Shown here in pieces: positions 16,353 through 26,130 of a stretch of 64,000 bases of DNA; within the stretch, counting starts at the first letter, position 1; each line of letters begins with the position of its first letter. The DNA comes from an uncultured Muribaculaceae bacterium (GTDB taxonomy: Bacteria; Bacteroidota; Bacteroidia; Bacteroidales; Muribaculaceae), in the NCBI GenBank assembly GCA_934661195.1, contig CAKUJD010000011.1, positions 5,178 through 69,177 on the forward strand, written 5' to 3'. Position numbers and translations under genes: made by a program. The notes beneath the pieces were generated by a model, which saw nothing but the letters and a program-made list of their open reading frames with translations, did not search any database and was not told where the DNA came from.

Positions 16353-17477
16353 ATGAACAACTCCTACAGCCATTTGCGAATAATCCACCTTGTGTCAAAC
16401 AAAGCCTGGGGCGGGGGCGAGCGCTACGCCCTCGACCTGATGCGCGCTCTTGCGGCCCACGGCCACGAGGTGACCGCCGCCGTGCGCGCCGGCAGCGCGG
16501 CCATTGAGCCAATCAGGCAGGCCGGCATAGCAGTGATGGCAATGCCGCTGCGTGGCATGGCCGACGCCGTGAGTGCATGGCGTCTTGCCACCCTCATTGG
16601 CCGCACCCCCTGTGTGGTGCATGTGCACAACTTCAAGGACGTGGCCACTGCGGCCCTGGCCCGCACGCTGGCCCGCAACCGCCGCACCGCCATAGTGGTT
16701 ACGCGCCACCTTGCGCGCCCCGGCAAGACCGATGCGCTGCACTCGATGCTTTACCGCGCCGCCGATGCTGTGGTGTTTGTGTCGCAGTTTGCCCTCAATG
16801 CCTTCATGGCTGCTTCGCCGAGGGTCGATGGCGGCAAGCTCACCGTGATCCACAACAGCATATTGCCGCCCACCGCGCCAGCGCAGCTTGTGCCCGACTT
16901 GCGCGCGCAGTTGCGCCTGGGCCCGGGCCAGCGGCTGATGATGTTTCATGGTCGCCTGTCGCCCGAAAAAGGCGTTGAGGTGCTTGTCGACGCCCTTGCC
17001 TCAATCGGCGCTGGCAATTGGCACTTGGCTGTGGCTGGCACTGGCAGCAAACACTACGAGGCCGCTCTGCGCGCCATGGTGGCGCAGAGCGGCCTCTCGG
17101 ATAGTGTTACGTTTTTGGGATTCAGAAGCGACGTGATGCCACTCATTGCCCAGTGCGACTTTGGCGTGCTGCCATCGGTGTGCCCCGAGGCGTTTGGGCT
17201 GGCCAACCTTGAATACATGATGTGCGGCAAGCCTCACATAGCCACCAGCAGCGGGGCGCAGCCCGAGTTTGTGCGCGATGGCGTCGACGGCCTCGTGGTG
17301 GAGCCTGGCAACGCCAAAGCCCTTGCCGCCGCTGTGTCGCGCCTGCTGTCGCGCCCCGAGCTGTGCTGCCAGATGGGTGCCGCCGCCGCGGCCCACTATG
17401 CCGACAGCCTCACCTACGACCGCTTCTATGCGGCCATGCTGGCCACCTATGGCCGTGCCCTCAGCTCAAGGCTATAG
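16353..17477 (+). CDS. Glycosyltransferase family 4 (GT-B fold)
   Basis: 374 residues from the ATG at 16353; codons in frame further upstream fall inside the glmM terminator hairpin, so they are not used. N-terminal acceptor domain starts IIHLVSNKAWGGGERYALDL; the C-terminal donor-binding domain has FHGRLSPEKGVEVLVDAL, the phosphate loop region VTFLGFRSDVM, and PSVCPEAFGLANLEYMMCGKPHIA with the EX7E-type pair. Retaining GT4 enzymes build lipopolysaccharide or capsule sugars on the cytoplasmic face. It is a single gene converging on the next (its stop overlaps the opposing stop by 6 bp), so the acceptor cannot be inferred. Confidence 0.9.
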   Translation: MNNSYSHLRIIHLVSNKAWGGGERYALDLMRALAAHGHEVTAAVRAGSAAIEPIRQAGIAVMAMPLRGMADAVSAWRLATLIGRTPCVVHVHNFKDVATAALARTLARNRRTAIVVTRHLARPGKTDALHSMLYRAADAVVFVSQFALNAFMAASPRVDGGKLTVIHNSILPPTAPAQLVPDLRAQLRLGPGQRLMMFHGRLSPEKGVEVLVDALASIGAGNWHLAVAGTGSKHYEAALRAMVAQSGLSDSVTFLGFRSDVMPLIAQCDFGVLPSVCPEAFGLANLEYMMCGKPHIATSSGAQPEFVRDGVDGLVVEPGNAKALAAAVSRLLSRPELCCQMGAAAAAHYADSLTYDRFYAAMLATYGRALSSRL

Positions 17478-19736
17478 CCACCACGTGCGCATGGCCCTGC
17501 CGGGCTTGTCGGTGCGCCAGTTGTAGGTGAGGTCGTCAATGGTGATGCGCTTGGTTTTTGCAGCGTCGGTCTGCGCGTGGCTGCGTGCGGCGTTTATGAA
17601 CTGGCGCAGCACGTCGCACTTCAAAACCTTCATGTTGATGCCGTTGACCTCTTGGAGGTTGGCCGACAAGAAATTCACCAGATTTGCAAGAGCCCCATAG
17701 CGTTTGCTCTGCGGTTTCAGCGCAATGCTTTCCTCGCCAGTGGTGATGTCATACGTTTCCTCATACCAGTCATCAGTTGGAATGAACGCCAGGGCATAGT
17801 AGGCGTCGCATTGCATCTTCTTGTCGCCGTTAAGCTTGCACTCGTTGAGGTATTTCATGGCTTGCGCGGCATAGTCGAGCTCGCCCGTGTGTGCCGTGTC
17901 GCCCATGTGCTTGATGTAGTGGGTCAGATACCAGCAGTCGCCATACACCGATGCCTGGTAGTAGGCCACGGCCAGACTGTAGGCCTTGTCGGTCTTTTCG
18001 GCAGTGTTGCCGGCGGCATTGTATGCCTTGATCGTCTGCTCCATGTACTGGCAGAATTGCAGCTTCTGGTTCGATGTGATGCGGGTGCGGGTGTCCACAG
18101 GGCCGTCGTCGCTCCAGTCGCGCACTTTCACCCTCTCATACCACGCTGGGGTGGTGAAACTGCGCTTTGAGGCGTAGAGCGCTATGTTTTGTCCCGACAA
18201 GAACTCGAGCGACACCTGCTTGAGCCACTGCTGCGCCATGTCAAACTTGCCCACAGCAATCAGCTTGGTGCCAATCACGTCGCAGAAGTAGTCCTTTGAG
18301 CGGTACACGTGGCTCTGCTCATAGGCGTGCAGGCGGTCACTGGGCTGGCTGGTGATATAGCGGTAATATGATATTAGTGTGCCTGGGTTTTGGCGCAGCA
18401 CGTAGTCGCCTTCGTCATAGTTGTTGTCGACATCAGTGCCGCCATAGTATTGTGTTATGGCCTCCATTGCCATTGCCTCAGAGGGCCTTTTGGCCTCGAT
18501 AAACATTGGCGACAGGCCCTTGATGAGCACTTGGTCGCGCACGTCGGTGTAGTGGTTGCGCTTGCGCATGTAGTCGCTGCTGTATGCGGTCTCCTCCTTT
18601 ATTTTGGTGTCGAGCCACTCGAGCTCGCCGGCCACATAGTTGCGGTATTCGCTGGTGGGCTTGCTGCTGGCGGTGGAAATCATCAGTTTCAGCGCGCGGG
18701 TGTTGTCGTGCATGCGCTGCGTGCCCTCCATGGTCATGGCCTTGCCGATGTGCTCAGCGGCAGCCTGGTAGTCGCCCAGCAGGTATTCGATCCACGCGGC
18801 GGCCGAGGCCCACATGGCGGGAGTCTTGCTCTCGCCGCGGCTCACCACGCCATTGGCCATGGTCACGAACCGCCGCGCCTCCAGGGCCAGGGCCTTGGCC
18901 TCTTTGCGGCTCATGCCGTCGCCATATTCGTCGTCTTCGCTTTCGGGCTTGGCCAGCGCGTCGGCAGCGTCCTGCACGCGGTTGGCGAAACTCTGAATAA
19001 GGAATTGCAGCAGCGGCGCGTTGTGATCGGCGCGGTAGATATACTGGATCCCGGCTAGGTTCTGGTAGTTGTCCATCACGGCGCGCACGCTGGCATAGTC
19101 GCCCTGCTCCATGTAGATGTTGCAGGCCTGCAGCGTGCGGCCCGAGCGCAGCAGCGCGTTGGCATATATGTTGCGCATAGCGTCGCGCCACATGCCGGCA
19201 GGCAGCTTCTGCCCCACGGTGGTCCAGTAGGTGATGTTGCGCTGGTTGGCGCCCAGCAGCATGTTGCAGCGCATCACCAGCAGCGCGTATTGCTGGTTCA
19301 GTCGCTTGCCCTTGTAGGCCACCGCCGCTGCGCGCACCTGCGTCAGCTTGCGGGTGCGCGCAGCCTGGCTTGTCTTGTTGTACTCCCACGACTCCTGCGT
19401 CACCTCGCGGCTCACGTCAAGGTATTTGTTGAGCCACGACGTGTAGGTGAGCATCTCCTGGTCGCCCAACTCGCGCGCACGCATCCTCACGGTGTCGCCG
19501 TAGGCAATGTAGCCATAGGGCTCGGCCTCTTTGCGGCCCATGTAGTCGGCCCAGTAGCGCGCAATCTGCCCGTAGTAGGCCGGCCGCTGGAACTCATAGA
19601 TGCCCGTGGGCTGCGACGAGAATTGCTCGTAGGGGATGATGCTGTACATGTAGTAGCTGCTTGGTCCATCCCAAATGCAGGCGTGTGCGGCCACCCACAT
19701 CACGGCCAGCAGGCTAATTGCTAAAAATCTCTTCAT
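17472..19736 (-). CDS. Large secreted helical (TPR-like) protein of unknown function
   Basis: 754 residues from the ATG at 19736; the signal peptide is MKRFLAISLLAVMWVAAHA. No catalytic motif is recognised. The chain is mostly helical, with repeat-like pairs such as RDAMRNIYANALLRSGRTL, AAWIEYLLGDYQAAAEHIGK and DAYYALAFIPTDDW, which suggests a tetratricopeptide-like solenoid. The extreme N terminus after cleavage (CIWDGPSSYYMYSI) is aromatic-rich. Its start overlaps the end of the upstream lipoprotein gene by 23 bp, so the two are co-translated and probably act as a pair. I cannot assign a function. Confidence 0.8.
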   Translation of the reverse strand: MKRFLAISLLAVMWVAAHACIWDGPSSYYMYSIIPYEQFSSQPTGIYEFQRPAYYGQIARYWADYMGRKEAEPYGYIAYGDTVRMRARELGDQEMLTYTSWLNKYLDVSREVTQESWEYNKTSQAARTRKLTQVRAAAVAYKGKRLNQQYALLVMRCNMLLGANQRNITYWTTVGQKLPAGMWRDAMRNIYANALLRSGRTLQACNIYMEQGDYASVRAVMDNYQNLAGIQYIYRADHNAPLLQFLIQSFANRVQDAADALAKPESEDDEYGDGMSRKEAKALALEARRFVTMANGVVSRGESKTPAMWASAAAWIEYLLGDYQAAAEHIGKAMTMEGTQRMHDNTRALKLMISTASSKPTSEYRNYVAGELEWLDTKIKEETAYSSDYMRKRNHYTDVRDQVLIKGLSPMFIEAKRPSEAMAMEAITQYYGGTDVDNNYDEGDYVLRQNPGTLISYYRYITSQPSDRLHAYEQSHVYRSKDYFCDVIGTKLIAVGKFDMAQQWLKQVSLEFLSGQNIALYASKRSFTTPAWYERVKVRDWSDDGPVDTRTRITSNQKLQFCQYMEQTIKAYNAAGNTAEKTDKAYSLAVAYYQASVYGDCWYLTHYIKHMGDTAHTGELDYAAQAMKYLNECKLNGDKKMQCDAYYALAFIPTDDWYEETYDITTGEESIALKPQSKRYGALANLVNFLSANLQEVNGINMKVLKCDVLRQFINAARSHAQTDAAKTKRITIDDLTYNWRTDKPGRAMRTWWL

Positions 19737-20644
19737 AGTCGTTAGTGTTGAAGTGTTTGTATGATGGTGAACTGATGTCATAGATTATGATTTCGCTGTT
19801 CACGCTGGCCTTCTCGCGGCCCACGGCGCGCTTCACGGCCATGACGTCGGCCAGCGTGGGCTGGCGCACGGCAATGCTGTCGGTGGGCAGAATGGGGTAC
19901 TCGTCCTTGCGGTGCACTATGCCCACAAACTCGCCCTCGCGAAATAGCACGTCGAGCCTGAAGGTGGGGTAGGCCGCCGCCAGCGGCAGCTTGTAGCCGC
20001 CCAGCCGCTTCAGGTAGGGGCGCACATCGGCGATGTCGAGTATGGGCTTGCTGCACTCAAAATTGCGCACGTCGCCCGTGTTATACAGCATCAGCACTCC
20101 GCGGTCGGCAGGCGGCGGTGTTTGCGACAGCTGGTGCAGCCTTATGGTCACCGATGTGCCCATGCGGTGCTTGCGGGCTTCGCTGCGCACCGCGCGCATA
20201 AATGCGAAAAACGCCTGCTGCGTCGAGGCCGTCCAGTCGCAGTCAATCTGCATCTCATCCACACCGTCCACGCCGTTCTGCTCGCTTATCTGCGCCACGC
20301 GCCTCACCACCTTGCCTGCCAGGCCGGCCACGTCGCCGCCCAGGCAGTTGGGCATCACAAACACGGTGGGCACCACCTCCACTCCGCGCGGCGGCTGCTG
20401 TGCAAAGCGCACTGTGGCGTTGGGCTGAGGCTCTCCGTCCTTGTCAACCACGTCGAAGTAGCGCACATACAGCCGCTTCACCCCATGGCGGCTCATGAAC
20501 TGCCGCTGCCCGTCGTCGAGCTTGAATGTGGTGCTCCAGTAGTAGGCCGAGTGCATGCCGGGCCCGCTTTGCCTGCTGCAGCAGGCCAGCAGGCCGGCAG
20601 CCATGGCTGTGATGACTATGATGAGTGTGATGGCTGTCTTTTTC
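19714..20644 (-). CDS. Lipoprotein of unknown function, possible TIM-barrel (DUF3142-like)
   Basis: 310 residues; the start codon spans 20646-20644. The signal ends GLLACCS, a lipobox-like sequence. The middle of the protein (VDGVDEMQIDCDWT, then AFFAFMRAVRSE) has an acidic strand followed by a helix, reminiscent of glycosidase-like TIM barrels such as DUF3142; this is a resemblance by eye only. It is immediately upstream of, and overlaps, the large helical secreted protein. Intact and of high GC, so a resident gene pair rather than a recent arrival. Confidence 0.75.
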
Positions 20645-20730
20645 ATCTCAATATTAATGGTGCGTCAATACTGTTTTCCAAAATTACGCTAAAAAGTGCA
20701 AACCATGTGCAGGTGGCACAAAAAAAGCAA

Positions 20731-20767
20731 CAAAAAAAGCAACCCCGGCCAATTGGCTGGGGTTGCT
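20731..20767 (-). terminator. Terminator of the OmpA-family gene
   Basis: AGCAACCCC (20738-20746) pairs with GGGGTTGCT (20759-20767) with extra GCC/GGC pairing; on the minus strand a T7 run (20738-20732) follows. Confidence 0.8.
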
Positions 20768-20818
20768 GAACTCATCCGCTAATTCTGTGGCGGATTGTTA
20801 TCCTATCGGTGCGCCGAT

Positions 20819-22021
20819 TTATTTCTCAGTGATGATGTTGCAAATCGATACGCGGTTCCAGTCAGGCTCGCTGAACATGCTGCCCACGCCCTGACCTTCG
20901 GCCTGGATGCGGCTCGAAGAAATCTTGTAGTTCTTCACAAGCAGGTCCTTAACGGCGTTGGCGCGTGCAAGAGCCAGACGCTCGTTGATTTCCTTGCTGC
21001 CTTCGGGTGAAGCGTAGCCCTTGATGGTCACCTTGGCACCCTTGTGGTTCTTGAGGAATGTGGCCACACGCTCAACGTTGGGCATCTGGGCGCGAGAAAC
21101 CACCGACTTGCCCTGGTCGAAGAACACGTTGGTCTCAAGGCTCTCACCGTTCTTCTCCACGGTCACCACCTTGTTCTTGAGCTGCTTGCAGGCGTCGAGG
21201 TCGCGCTGCAGCTGTGCCTCGCGTGCCTTAGCGGCGTCGAGGTCGGCCTGGCTCTGGCTCAGCTGGCCGCGCAGGTCGTTAACCTTGGCGTTCACAGCGT
21301 CGATGTCGCGCTGAGTGTACTGCTTGGGGCAGATGGTCATGTAGTGAGTGCCGTTGCTGTTGCCGAAGTGGTAGGTGAGGCCTGCCTCGAGTTCAACGGC
21401 TGCCTGGTTGGCGTTGAAGGCAGTTGTGCCCTGCGAGTAGCCCTTGCCCATGTTCCAAACTACGGCAGGCTTCAGAGCCACTGTCCATGCCTTGCTCTCG
21501 CCCAGGTTGAAGTTGATGTTCAGGCCAGCCTTGGTGTACCAAGAGTTTTGGTCCTTGCGCTCATACTTCTGGCCGTCGATCACGTATTCGCCGGTCTTGT
21601 AGCCGTGCCACCAGCCTGCGCCAAGCACTGCCTCTACCTCCAGAGCGCGGGGTGCGCCCTTGTAGCCGCAGAACCAGTTGCTGAAGTTGATGGTGTTGAA
21701 CAGGCCCACCAGTTGGTGGTCAACGATGTTGGCGCTGTGATCGGCCCACACGTTGGCGGGTGCCTTTGTCCAGCTCGAGGTGTTGAACGACCATTCGCCT
21801 TCAACGCCCACGCCCAATACCGAAGTCACCTGCTTGCGCAGCTCAAGACCTGCCACGCCGCGCATATTCTGCCAGAATGAGTAGTGCTGGAACGGAGCCA
21901 CGCCACCACCCTTCAGGGTAATTGACCAGTTGTCGGAAAATTTGCTGCCTTCCACAGTGACCTGTGCCTGAGCAGCCACGCAGCCACACATGAGGGCTGC
22001 TGCCAAAATAATCTTTTTCAT
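20819..22021 (-). CDS. OmpA-family outer-membrane protein
   Basis: 400 residues. Signal peptide MKKIILAAALMCGCVAAQAQ. Residues about 25-245 alternate polar and hydrophobic residues as in an 8-stranded barrel. A coiled-coil linker (RDIDAVNAKVNDLRGQLSQS through LQRDLDACKQLKNKV) leads to the C-terminal OmpA/MotB peptidoglycan-binding domain with VFFDQGKSVVSRAQ, KGYASPEGSKEINERLALAR. This links the outer membrane to the murein and is normally very abundant. It has a consensus promoter, an 85-base leader and a strong terminator, so it is a single-gene transcript. Confidence 0.92.
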   Translation of the reverse strand: MKKIILAAALMCGCVAAQAQVTVEGSKFSDNWSITLKGGGVAPFQHYSFWQNMRGVAGLELRKQVTSVLGVGVEGEWSFNTSSWTKAPANVWADHSANIVDHQLVGLFNTINFSNWFCGYKGAPRALEVEAVLGAGWWHGYKTGEYVIDGQKYERKDQNSWYTKAGLNINFNLGESKAWTVALKPAVVWNMGKGYSQGTTAFNANQAAVELEAGLTYHFGNSNGTHYMTICPKQYTQRDIDAVNAKVNDLRGQLSQSQADLDAAKAREAQLQRDLDACKQLKNKVVTVEKNGESLETNVFFDQGKSVVSRAQMPNVERVATFLKNHKGAKVTIKGYASPEGSKEINERLALARANAVKDLLVKNYKISSSRIQAEGQGVGSMFSEPDWNRVSICNIITEK

Positions 22022-22113
22022 ACCTAAAATATGTTTTTTATAAAACTATAATTAATTGTCTATTCTGCATTACACTCTTGGTGCAACAATACTCGTTTTT
22101 CTTATTCGGGGTG

Positions 22114-22144
22114 CAAAATTAATAATTTTCGACTTTTTTTCAAA
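22114..22144 (-). promoter_or_regulatory. Consensus promoter of the OmpA-family gene
   Basis: On the minus strand TTTG (22144-22141), 19 bases, then TAATTTTG (22121-22114): an ideal Bacteroidota promoter. The rest of the gap 22022-22385 holds the leader and the terminator of the neighbouring transporter; no other gene is seen. Confidence 0.8.
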
Positions 22145-22298
22145 GTTCAAAACCGTCGGTTTGGCCGATTTATCGGTAAACCAGGCGTTTTTTACCCCCA
22201 AATCACCCATTTGACCACACTGATAACCAATGGTTTAATCGCGTTAGTTCCAATAGGTAAAAAGGAACACTTATCACGACTTTGCGACCAATGGAAAT

Positions 22299-22345
22299 AA
22301 AAAACAGAGGCGGCAGTCTGCACCACGCGTGTGCAGTTTGCCGCC
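22299..22345 (-). terminator. Terminator of the phosphate transporter gene
   Basis: GGCGGCAGTCTGCAC (22309-22323) pairs with GTGCAGTTTGCCGCC (22331-22345) with two mismatches; six T follow on the minus strand (22304-22299). Confidence 0.75.
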
Positions 22346-22385
22346 CCGGTGAATGGCTTATGTTAACTTAATGTATAAGAAGTTG

Positions 22386-24623
22386 TTATTCCTTTTTGTC
22401 TTCGCCGCTGATGGCGTTCAGGAAGTAGGCTTGCGACTTTATGAAGTTGCGTGCCTGCAGCACCATAGTCTTGGTTTCGCCCAGCAGGTTGAGGAACAGC
22501 GCCGAGGCGCGGGTGCTGGCATTGGGGTCGTCTTGCAGACGGCGTATCTGGCGCTTGATGGTGTCGGCAATGATGTCAAACAGCTCATCGCGCATCACCA
22601 TCACCTCGTCGAGGTGCGAGAAGTCCTTTTCGCGCAGCATGGTGTCAATCTTGGTGAATATGTCGTCCACCTTGTCATTCACCACCTTCAGGTCCTTTAT
22701 CTGCTCGCCCGTGAGGCCGCGGTGGTTGTTGTTGATGTGGTCGTAGGCCGGCTTGGTGCAGTGCAGCAGCGCCTTGGTAACCTCGCACAAGTAGTCCACC
22801 ACCTGCACATAGAAGTGCGCCGTCTCTATCTTCTGCTGCTCAAGCTGGCGCAGCACCGGCATGATGCCGTATTTGCGCTCATTGGCGGCGTCATACATCT
22901 GCCGTGCTTCGGCCACTGTCTCCTGCAGCTCTTTGCGGTTTTCGGTGAACAGGGCCACCAGCATGTGGTTGTACACCCTCGACACATTCTCCATGGTGCT
23001 CACTGCCGACTGCGTGCAGTTGATGAGCACGTCCTCGGGCTTGTCGGTGACCTTTATCAGGGGCTTTGACTCGTTGTCGCTCTTCTTCTTGCCGCCCACA
23101 ATGCGGTTGGTCAGCGCGTAGGCGCAGGCCAGCACTATCACGGCCAGTGCCCACCAGTGGCCCCACATGAGCAGCGACGCCAGCACAAACGACACGCAGA
23201 AGGCTATCAGTGCTGTTATGAACCAGCCCATTATCACCACCATCACGCCGCTGATGCGGTACACGGCGCTGTCGCGGCCCCATGCGCGGTCGGCCAGCGA
23301 CGAGCCCATGGCCACCATAAACACCACGTAGGTGGTGGACAGCGGCAACTTAAACGAGGTGCCGATGCAGATGAGGATGGCAGCCGACGCCAGATTGACC
23401 ACGGCGCGGATCTTGTCGTAGTTGCTCTCGCCGCGCTCCTCGGGAGGCAGCGGAATGAAGCGGCGGTTGATGGCGTCGATCCAGCTGTTGGGCAGAATGC
23501 GCTTGTAGCTGTTGTTGAGGCTCACCGAGGCGCGCACCAGCATGCGCGAGAAGGGGGTGGAGTTGAAGCGCTCGTCCTCGTCGTGCTGCGAGGCCAGCGT
23601 CAGCTCGGTCTGCGACACGCGCCAGGCGTCTTTCGAGAAAAACAGCGTCACGGCCATTATCACGCCGGCAGCCAGCAAAAACCATGTGTTGGCCGCCTTC
23701 GGGTCGGCCAGGCCGCCCATCATCATGCCCATGTCGCCGCTCTCCATTGCCAGGCGGTAGCTGTCAAAGCCCGCCAGAGGCACACCGATGAAGTTCACAA
23801 GGTCGTTGCCGGCAAAGGCCAGTGCCAGGGCAAAGGTGCCGCTCAATATGGTTATCTTCAGTATGCTCACCTTCATCAGCTGCAGCACCCACAGCAGGGC
23901 CGAGGCGGCAATCCACGCCACCAGCAGCACCGTCATTATGTTGTTTTTCACAAACGCGTCGAAGTCGTCGGTGAGCAGGCCCGAGCTCTTCAGTCCCTTG
24001 AACAGGGCAAAGTAGATGATGCCCACAATGGCTATGCCGCACCACAGCGCGCCATAGCGCTTAAGCTGCTTGGCATAGCGGAAGGTGAATATCAGGCGCG
24101 AGAAGTACATCACCACCGAGCCCACAATGAACGACAGCACCACCGACACCAGTATGGCCGAAATCATGCCCAGTGCCTTGCCGCCGTTCACAAACTGGTC
24201 GAAGTTGGCCAGCGTCAGGCCCGAGTCGGCATACACCTTGAAGGCTGTCACGGCGCAGGCCGAGCCCAGCAGCTCGAATATCATGCTCACCGTGGTGGAT
24301 GTGGGCAGGCCCAGCTTGTTGAAGCCGTTGAGCAGCACCACGTCGGTGAGCATCACGCCCGCATACAGATACATAATGTCGGTGAAGGTGAACATCTCGG
24401 GGTGGAACACACCCGTGCGGGCCACCTCCATCATGCCGTGCGAGGTGAGCACGCCCACCAGTATGCCGCAGGCGGCCACGGTGAGAATTACGTTAAACGA
24501 CGCCACTTTCGAGCCAAGCGATGAGTTGAGGAAGTTGATGGCGTCGTTCGACACACCCACCACCAGATCGACCACCGCCAGCAGGGCGAGAATCACTAAG
24601 ATGACCGTGAAAATAGGATCCAT
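22386..24623 (-). CDS. PiT-family inorganic phosphate transporter with C-terminal PhoU/DUF47-like domain
   Basis: 745 residues. The PiT signature GVSNDAINFLNSSLGSK occurs near the N terminus and its inverted partner (FAGNDLVNFIGVPLAG) near residue 270, giving the duplicated fold with around 12 membrane segments; a third stretch SFKLPLSTTYVVFMVAMGSS resembles the family's PTSTT repeats. After the last membrane helix (about residue 515) a soluble helical domain of some 220 residues resembles PhoU/DUF47 regulators, often a separate protein elsewhere. The gene is followed upstream by a sensor kinase and response regulator on the same strand, which suggests phosphate-linked control. Confidence 0.92.
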   Translation of the reverse strand: MDPIFTVILVILALLAVVDLVVGVSNDAINFLNSSLGSKVASFNVILTVAACGILVGVLTSHGMMEVARTGVFHPEMFTFTDIMYLYAGVMLTDVVLLNGFNKLGLPTSTTVSMIFELLGSACAVTAFKVYADSGLTLANFDQFVNGGKALGMISAILVSVVLSFIVGSVVMYFSRLIFTFRYAKQLKRYGALWCGIAIVGIIYFALFKGLKSSGLLTDDFDAFVKNNIMTVLLVAWIAASALLWVLQLMKVSILKITILSGTFALALAFAGNDLVNFIGVPLAGFDSYRLAMESGDMGMMMGGLADPKAANTWFLLAAGVIMAVTLFFSKDAWRVSQTELTLASQHDEDERFNSTPFSRMLVRASVSLNNSYKRILPNSWIDAINRRFIPLPPEERGESNYDKIRAVVNLASAAILICIGTSFKLPLSTTYVVFMVAMGSSLADRAWGRDSAVYRISGVMVVIMGWFITALIAFCVSFVLASLLMWGHWWALAVIVLACAYALTNRIVGGKKKSDNESKPLIKVTDKPEDVLINCTQSAVSTMENVSRVYNHMLVALFTENRKELQETVAEARQMYDAANERKYGIMPVLRQLEQQKIETAHFYVQVVDYLCEVTKALLHCTKPAYDHINNNHRGLTGEQIKDLKVVNDKVDDIFTKIDTMLREKDFSHLDEVMVMRDELFDIIADTIKRQIRRLQDDPNASTRASALFLNLLGETKTMVLQARNFIKSQAYFLNAISGEDKKE

Positions 24624-24687
24624 AGCTTTTTCTTTTTTAGGAATTTGTTAGTTTCTGTTATTATAATTCGTTTATCTATATATTTCT

Positions 24688-26130
24688 TTATTTGTGCAGC
24701 GTGAAGGTTAACTCCAGGCCGCCGCGGCTGGCGTTGCGCACGCTAATGGCGCCGTGGTGGAAGAGCACAGCGTTTTTCACAATGGCCAGGCCCAGGCCAG
24801 TGCCGCCCATGGCGCGCGAGCGGCCCTTGTCCACGCGGTAGAACCGCTCAAACAGGCGCGGCAGGTGCTCCTCGGGCACGCCTATGCCATTGTCGGCAAA
24901 GGTGAACTTGTAGCAGTCGGCCGTTTGCCCGGCCAGCGTCACCGTCACATCGCGGCCGCCGCTGTAGTTAAACGCGTTCACAAACAGGTTGCGGAATATC
25001 GACTCCACCAGCGACGCGTTGCCCCTGATGTGCACCTCGCCGGGCACGTCGATGTGTATGCGCATCTGCCGCTCGGGCGGATACACCTTCATGTCGGCTG
25101 CCACGCGCTCTATTATCTCCTTCACATCCACGTCGTCGAGCCCTATGCGGTCGGGAGCGTCGCTGATGCGCGTAATGGTCGAGAGGTCGCTCAGCAGCGA
25201 GCACAGCCGCTTCACGTTGGCATAGGCGGTGTCGGTGAGCTCCTGGCGCATTTGCGGGGTCAGGGCCTCGCCGTTGGTCTCTATGGTTTCGAGGCAGGCC
25301 TGAATCACATGCACAGGGGTCTTGAACTCGTGGCTGATGTTGTTGGTCAGCTCATGCTTTATGCGGTTCTTCTCTCGCTGCTCGAATATGGCCTTGCGCA
25401 GGCTCTTGTCGCGCTCTTGCGCCGTCTCCTTCATTATCTTGTAGAGGTTCACGATGTGGCTGCTGATGTCGCCCAGCTCGTCGTCGGGGAAGCTGCGCGT
25501 GTCATAGCCGCTGATGTCGCCAAACTCGGCCTCGTTGGCAAAGTCGCGCAGGTTTTTAATGCTGCGGCTTATGCTGCGGGCCGCCATCCACGCTATTATG
25601 GTCATGATTATGGCGATGGCCACTATCAGGTAGTTGTCGGCCGAGTCCACGCGCAGCATCTCCAGCAGCGAGTGGGTGTAGGGCAGCGCGCTGCGCACCA
25701 CCACGCCGTGGCCCCAGGTGGCCGAATAGAAGTATTCGCGCGAGTCGGTCGACGACAGGCGCCGCGTGGTGTAGCCGTGGCCGTGCGCCATGGCCTCGCG
25801 GAACTCCTTGCGGTTGCTGTGGTTGGCCATCACGCTGTCGGCGTTGGTGTCGAATGTCACCCGGCCGCTGTAGTCAATCACCGAAATGCGCAGCGAGTCG
25901 CGCGCCGGTGCCAGCGTGCGCACCAGCCCGGGCGTCAGCTTGCCGCCGTCGGACAGGTGTTCTATCACGCGGGCGTTCACCATTTGCAGGCGGCTGTCGA
26001 GGCTCATCACCTTGTATTCGCTCTCGCGCGTGTATTGCAGCATGAAAAACGCCAGTGTCAGTGTCCAGGTGAAGAACACTATCATCAAAAACAGGCGCGT
26101 CTGCACATTAATGATTCGTCGTGAAGCCAT
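24688..26130 (-). CDS. Membrane sensor histidine kinase (PhoR/BaeS-like)
   Basis: 480 residues from ATG 26130 (MASRRIINVQ); a GTG/ATG 12 bases earlier (26142) is also possible. Two membrane segments (about 12-32 and 165-185) bracket a periplasmic sensor region, followed by HAMP-like sequence. HisKA H-box ISHEFKTPVHV, N-box FRNLFVNAFNYS, G1 DNGIGVP and G2 GGTGLGLAIVK are intact. It overlaps the response-regulator gene and lies 64 bp before the phosphate transporter, so it probably senses phosphate limitation; this is inference from position. Confidence 0.92.
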   Translation of the reverse strand: MASRRIINVQTRLFLMIVFFTWTLTLAFFMLQYTRESEYKVMSLDSRLQMVNARVIEHLSDGGKLTPGLVRTLAPARDSLRISVIDYSGRVTFDTNADSVMANHSNRKEFREAMAHGHGYTTRRLSSTDSREYFYSATWGHGVVVRSALPYTHSLLEMLRVDSADNYLIVAIAIIMTIIAWMAARSISRSIKNLRDFANEAEFGDISGYDTRSFPDDELGDISSHIVNLYKIMKETAQERDKSLRKAIFEQREKNRIKHELTNNISHEFKTPVHVIQACLETIETNGEALTPQMRQELTDTAYANVKRLCSLLSDLSTITRISDAPDRIGLDDVDVKEIIERVAADMKVYPPERQMRIHIDVPGEVHIRGNASLVESIFRNLFVNAFNYSGGRDVTVTLAGQTADCYKFTFADNGIGVPEEHLPRLFERFYRVDKGRSRAMGGTGLGLAIVKNAVLFHHGAISVRNASRGGLELTFTLHK

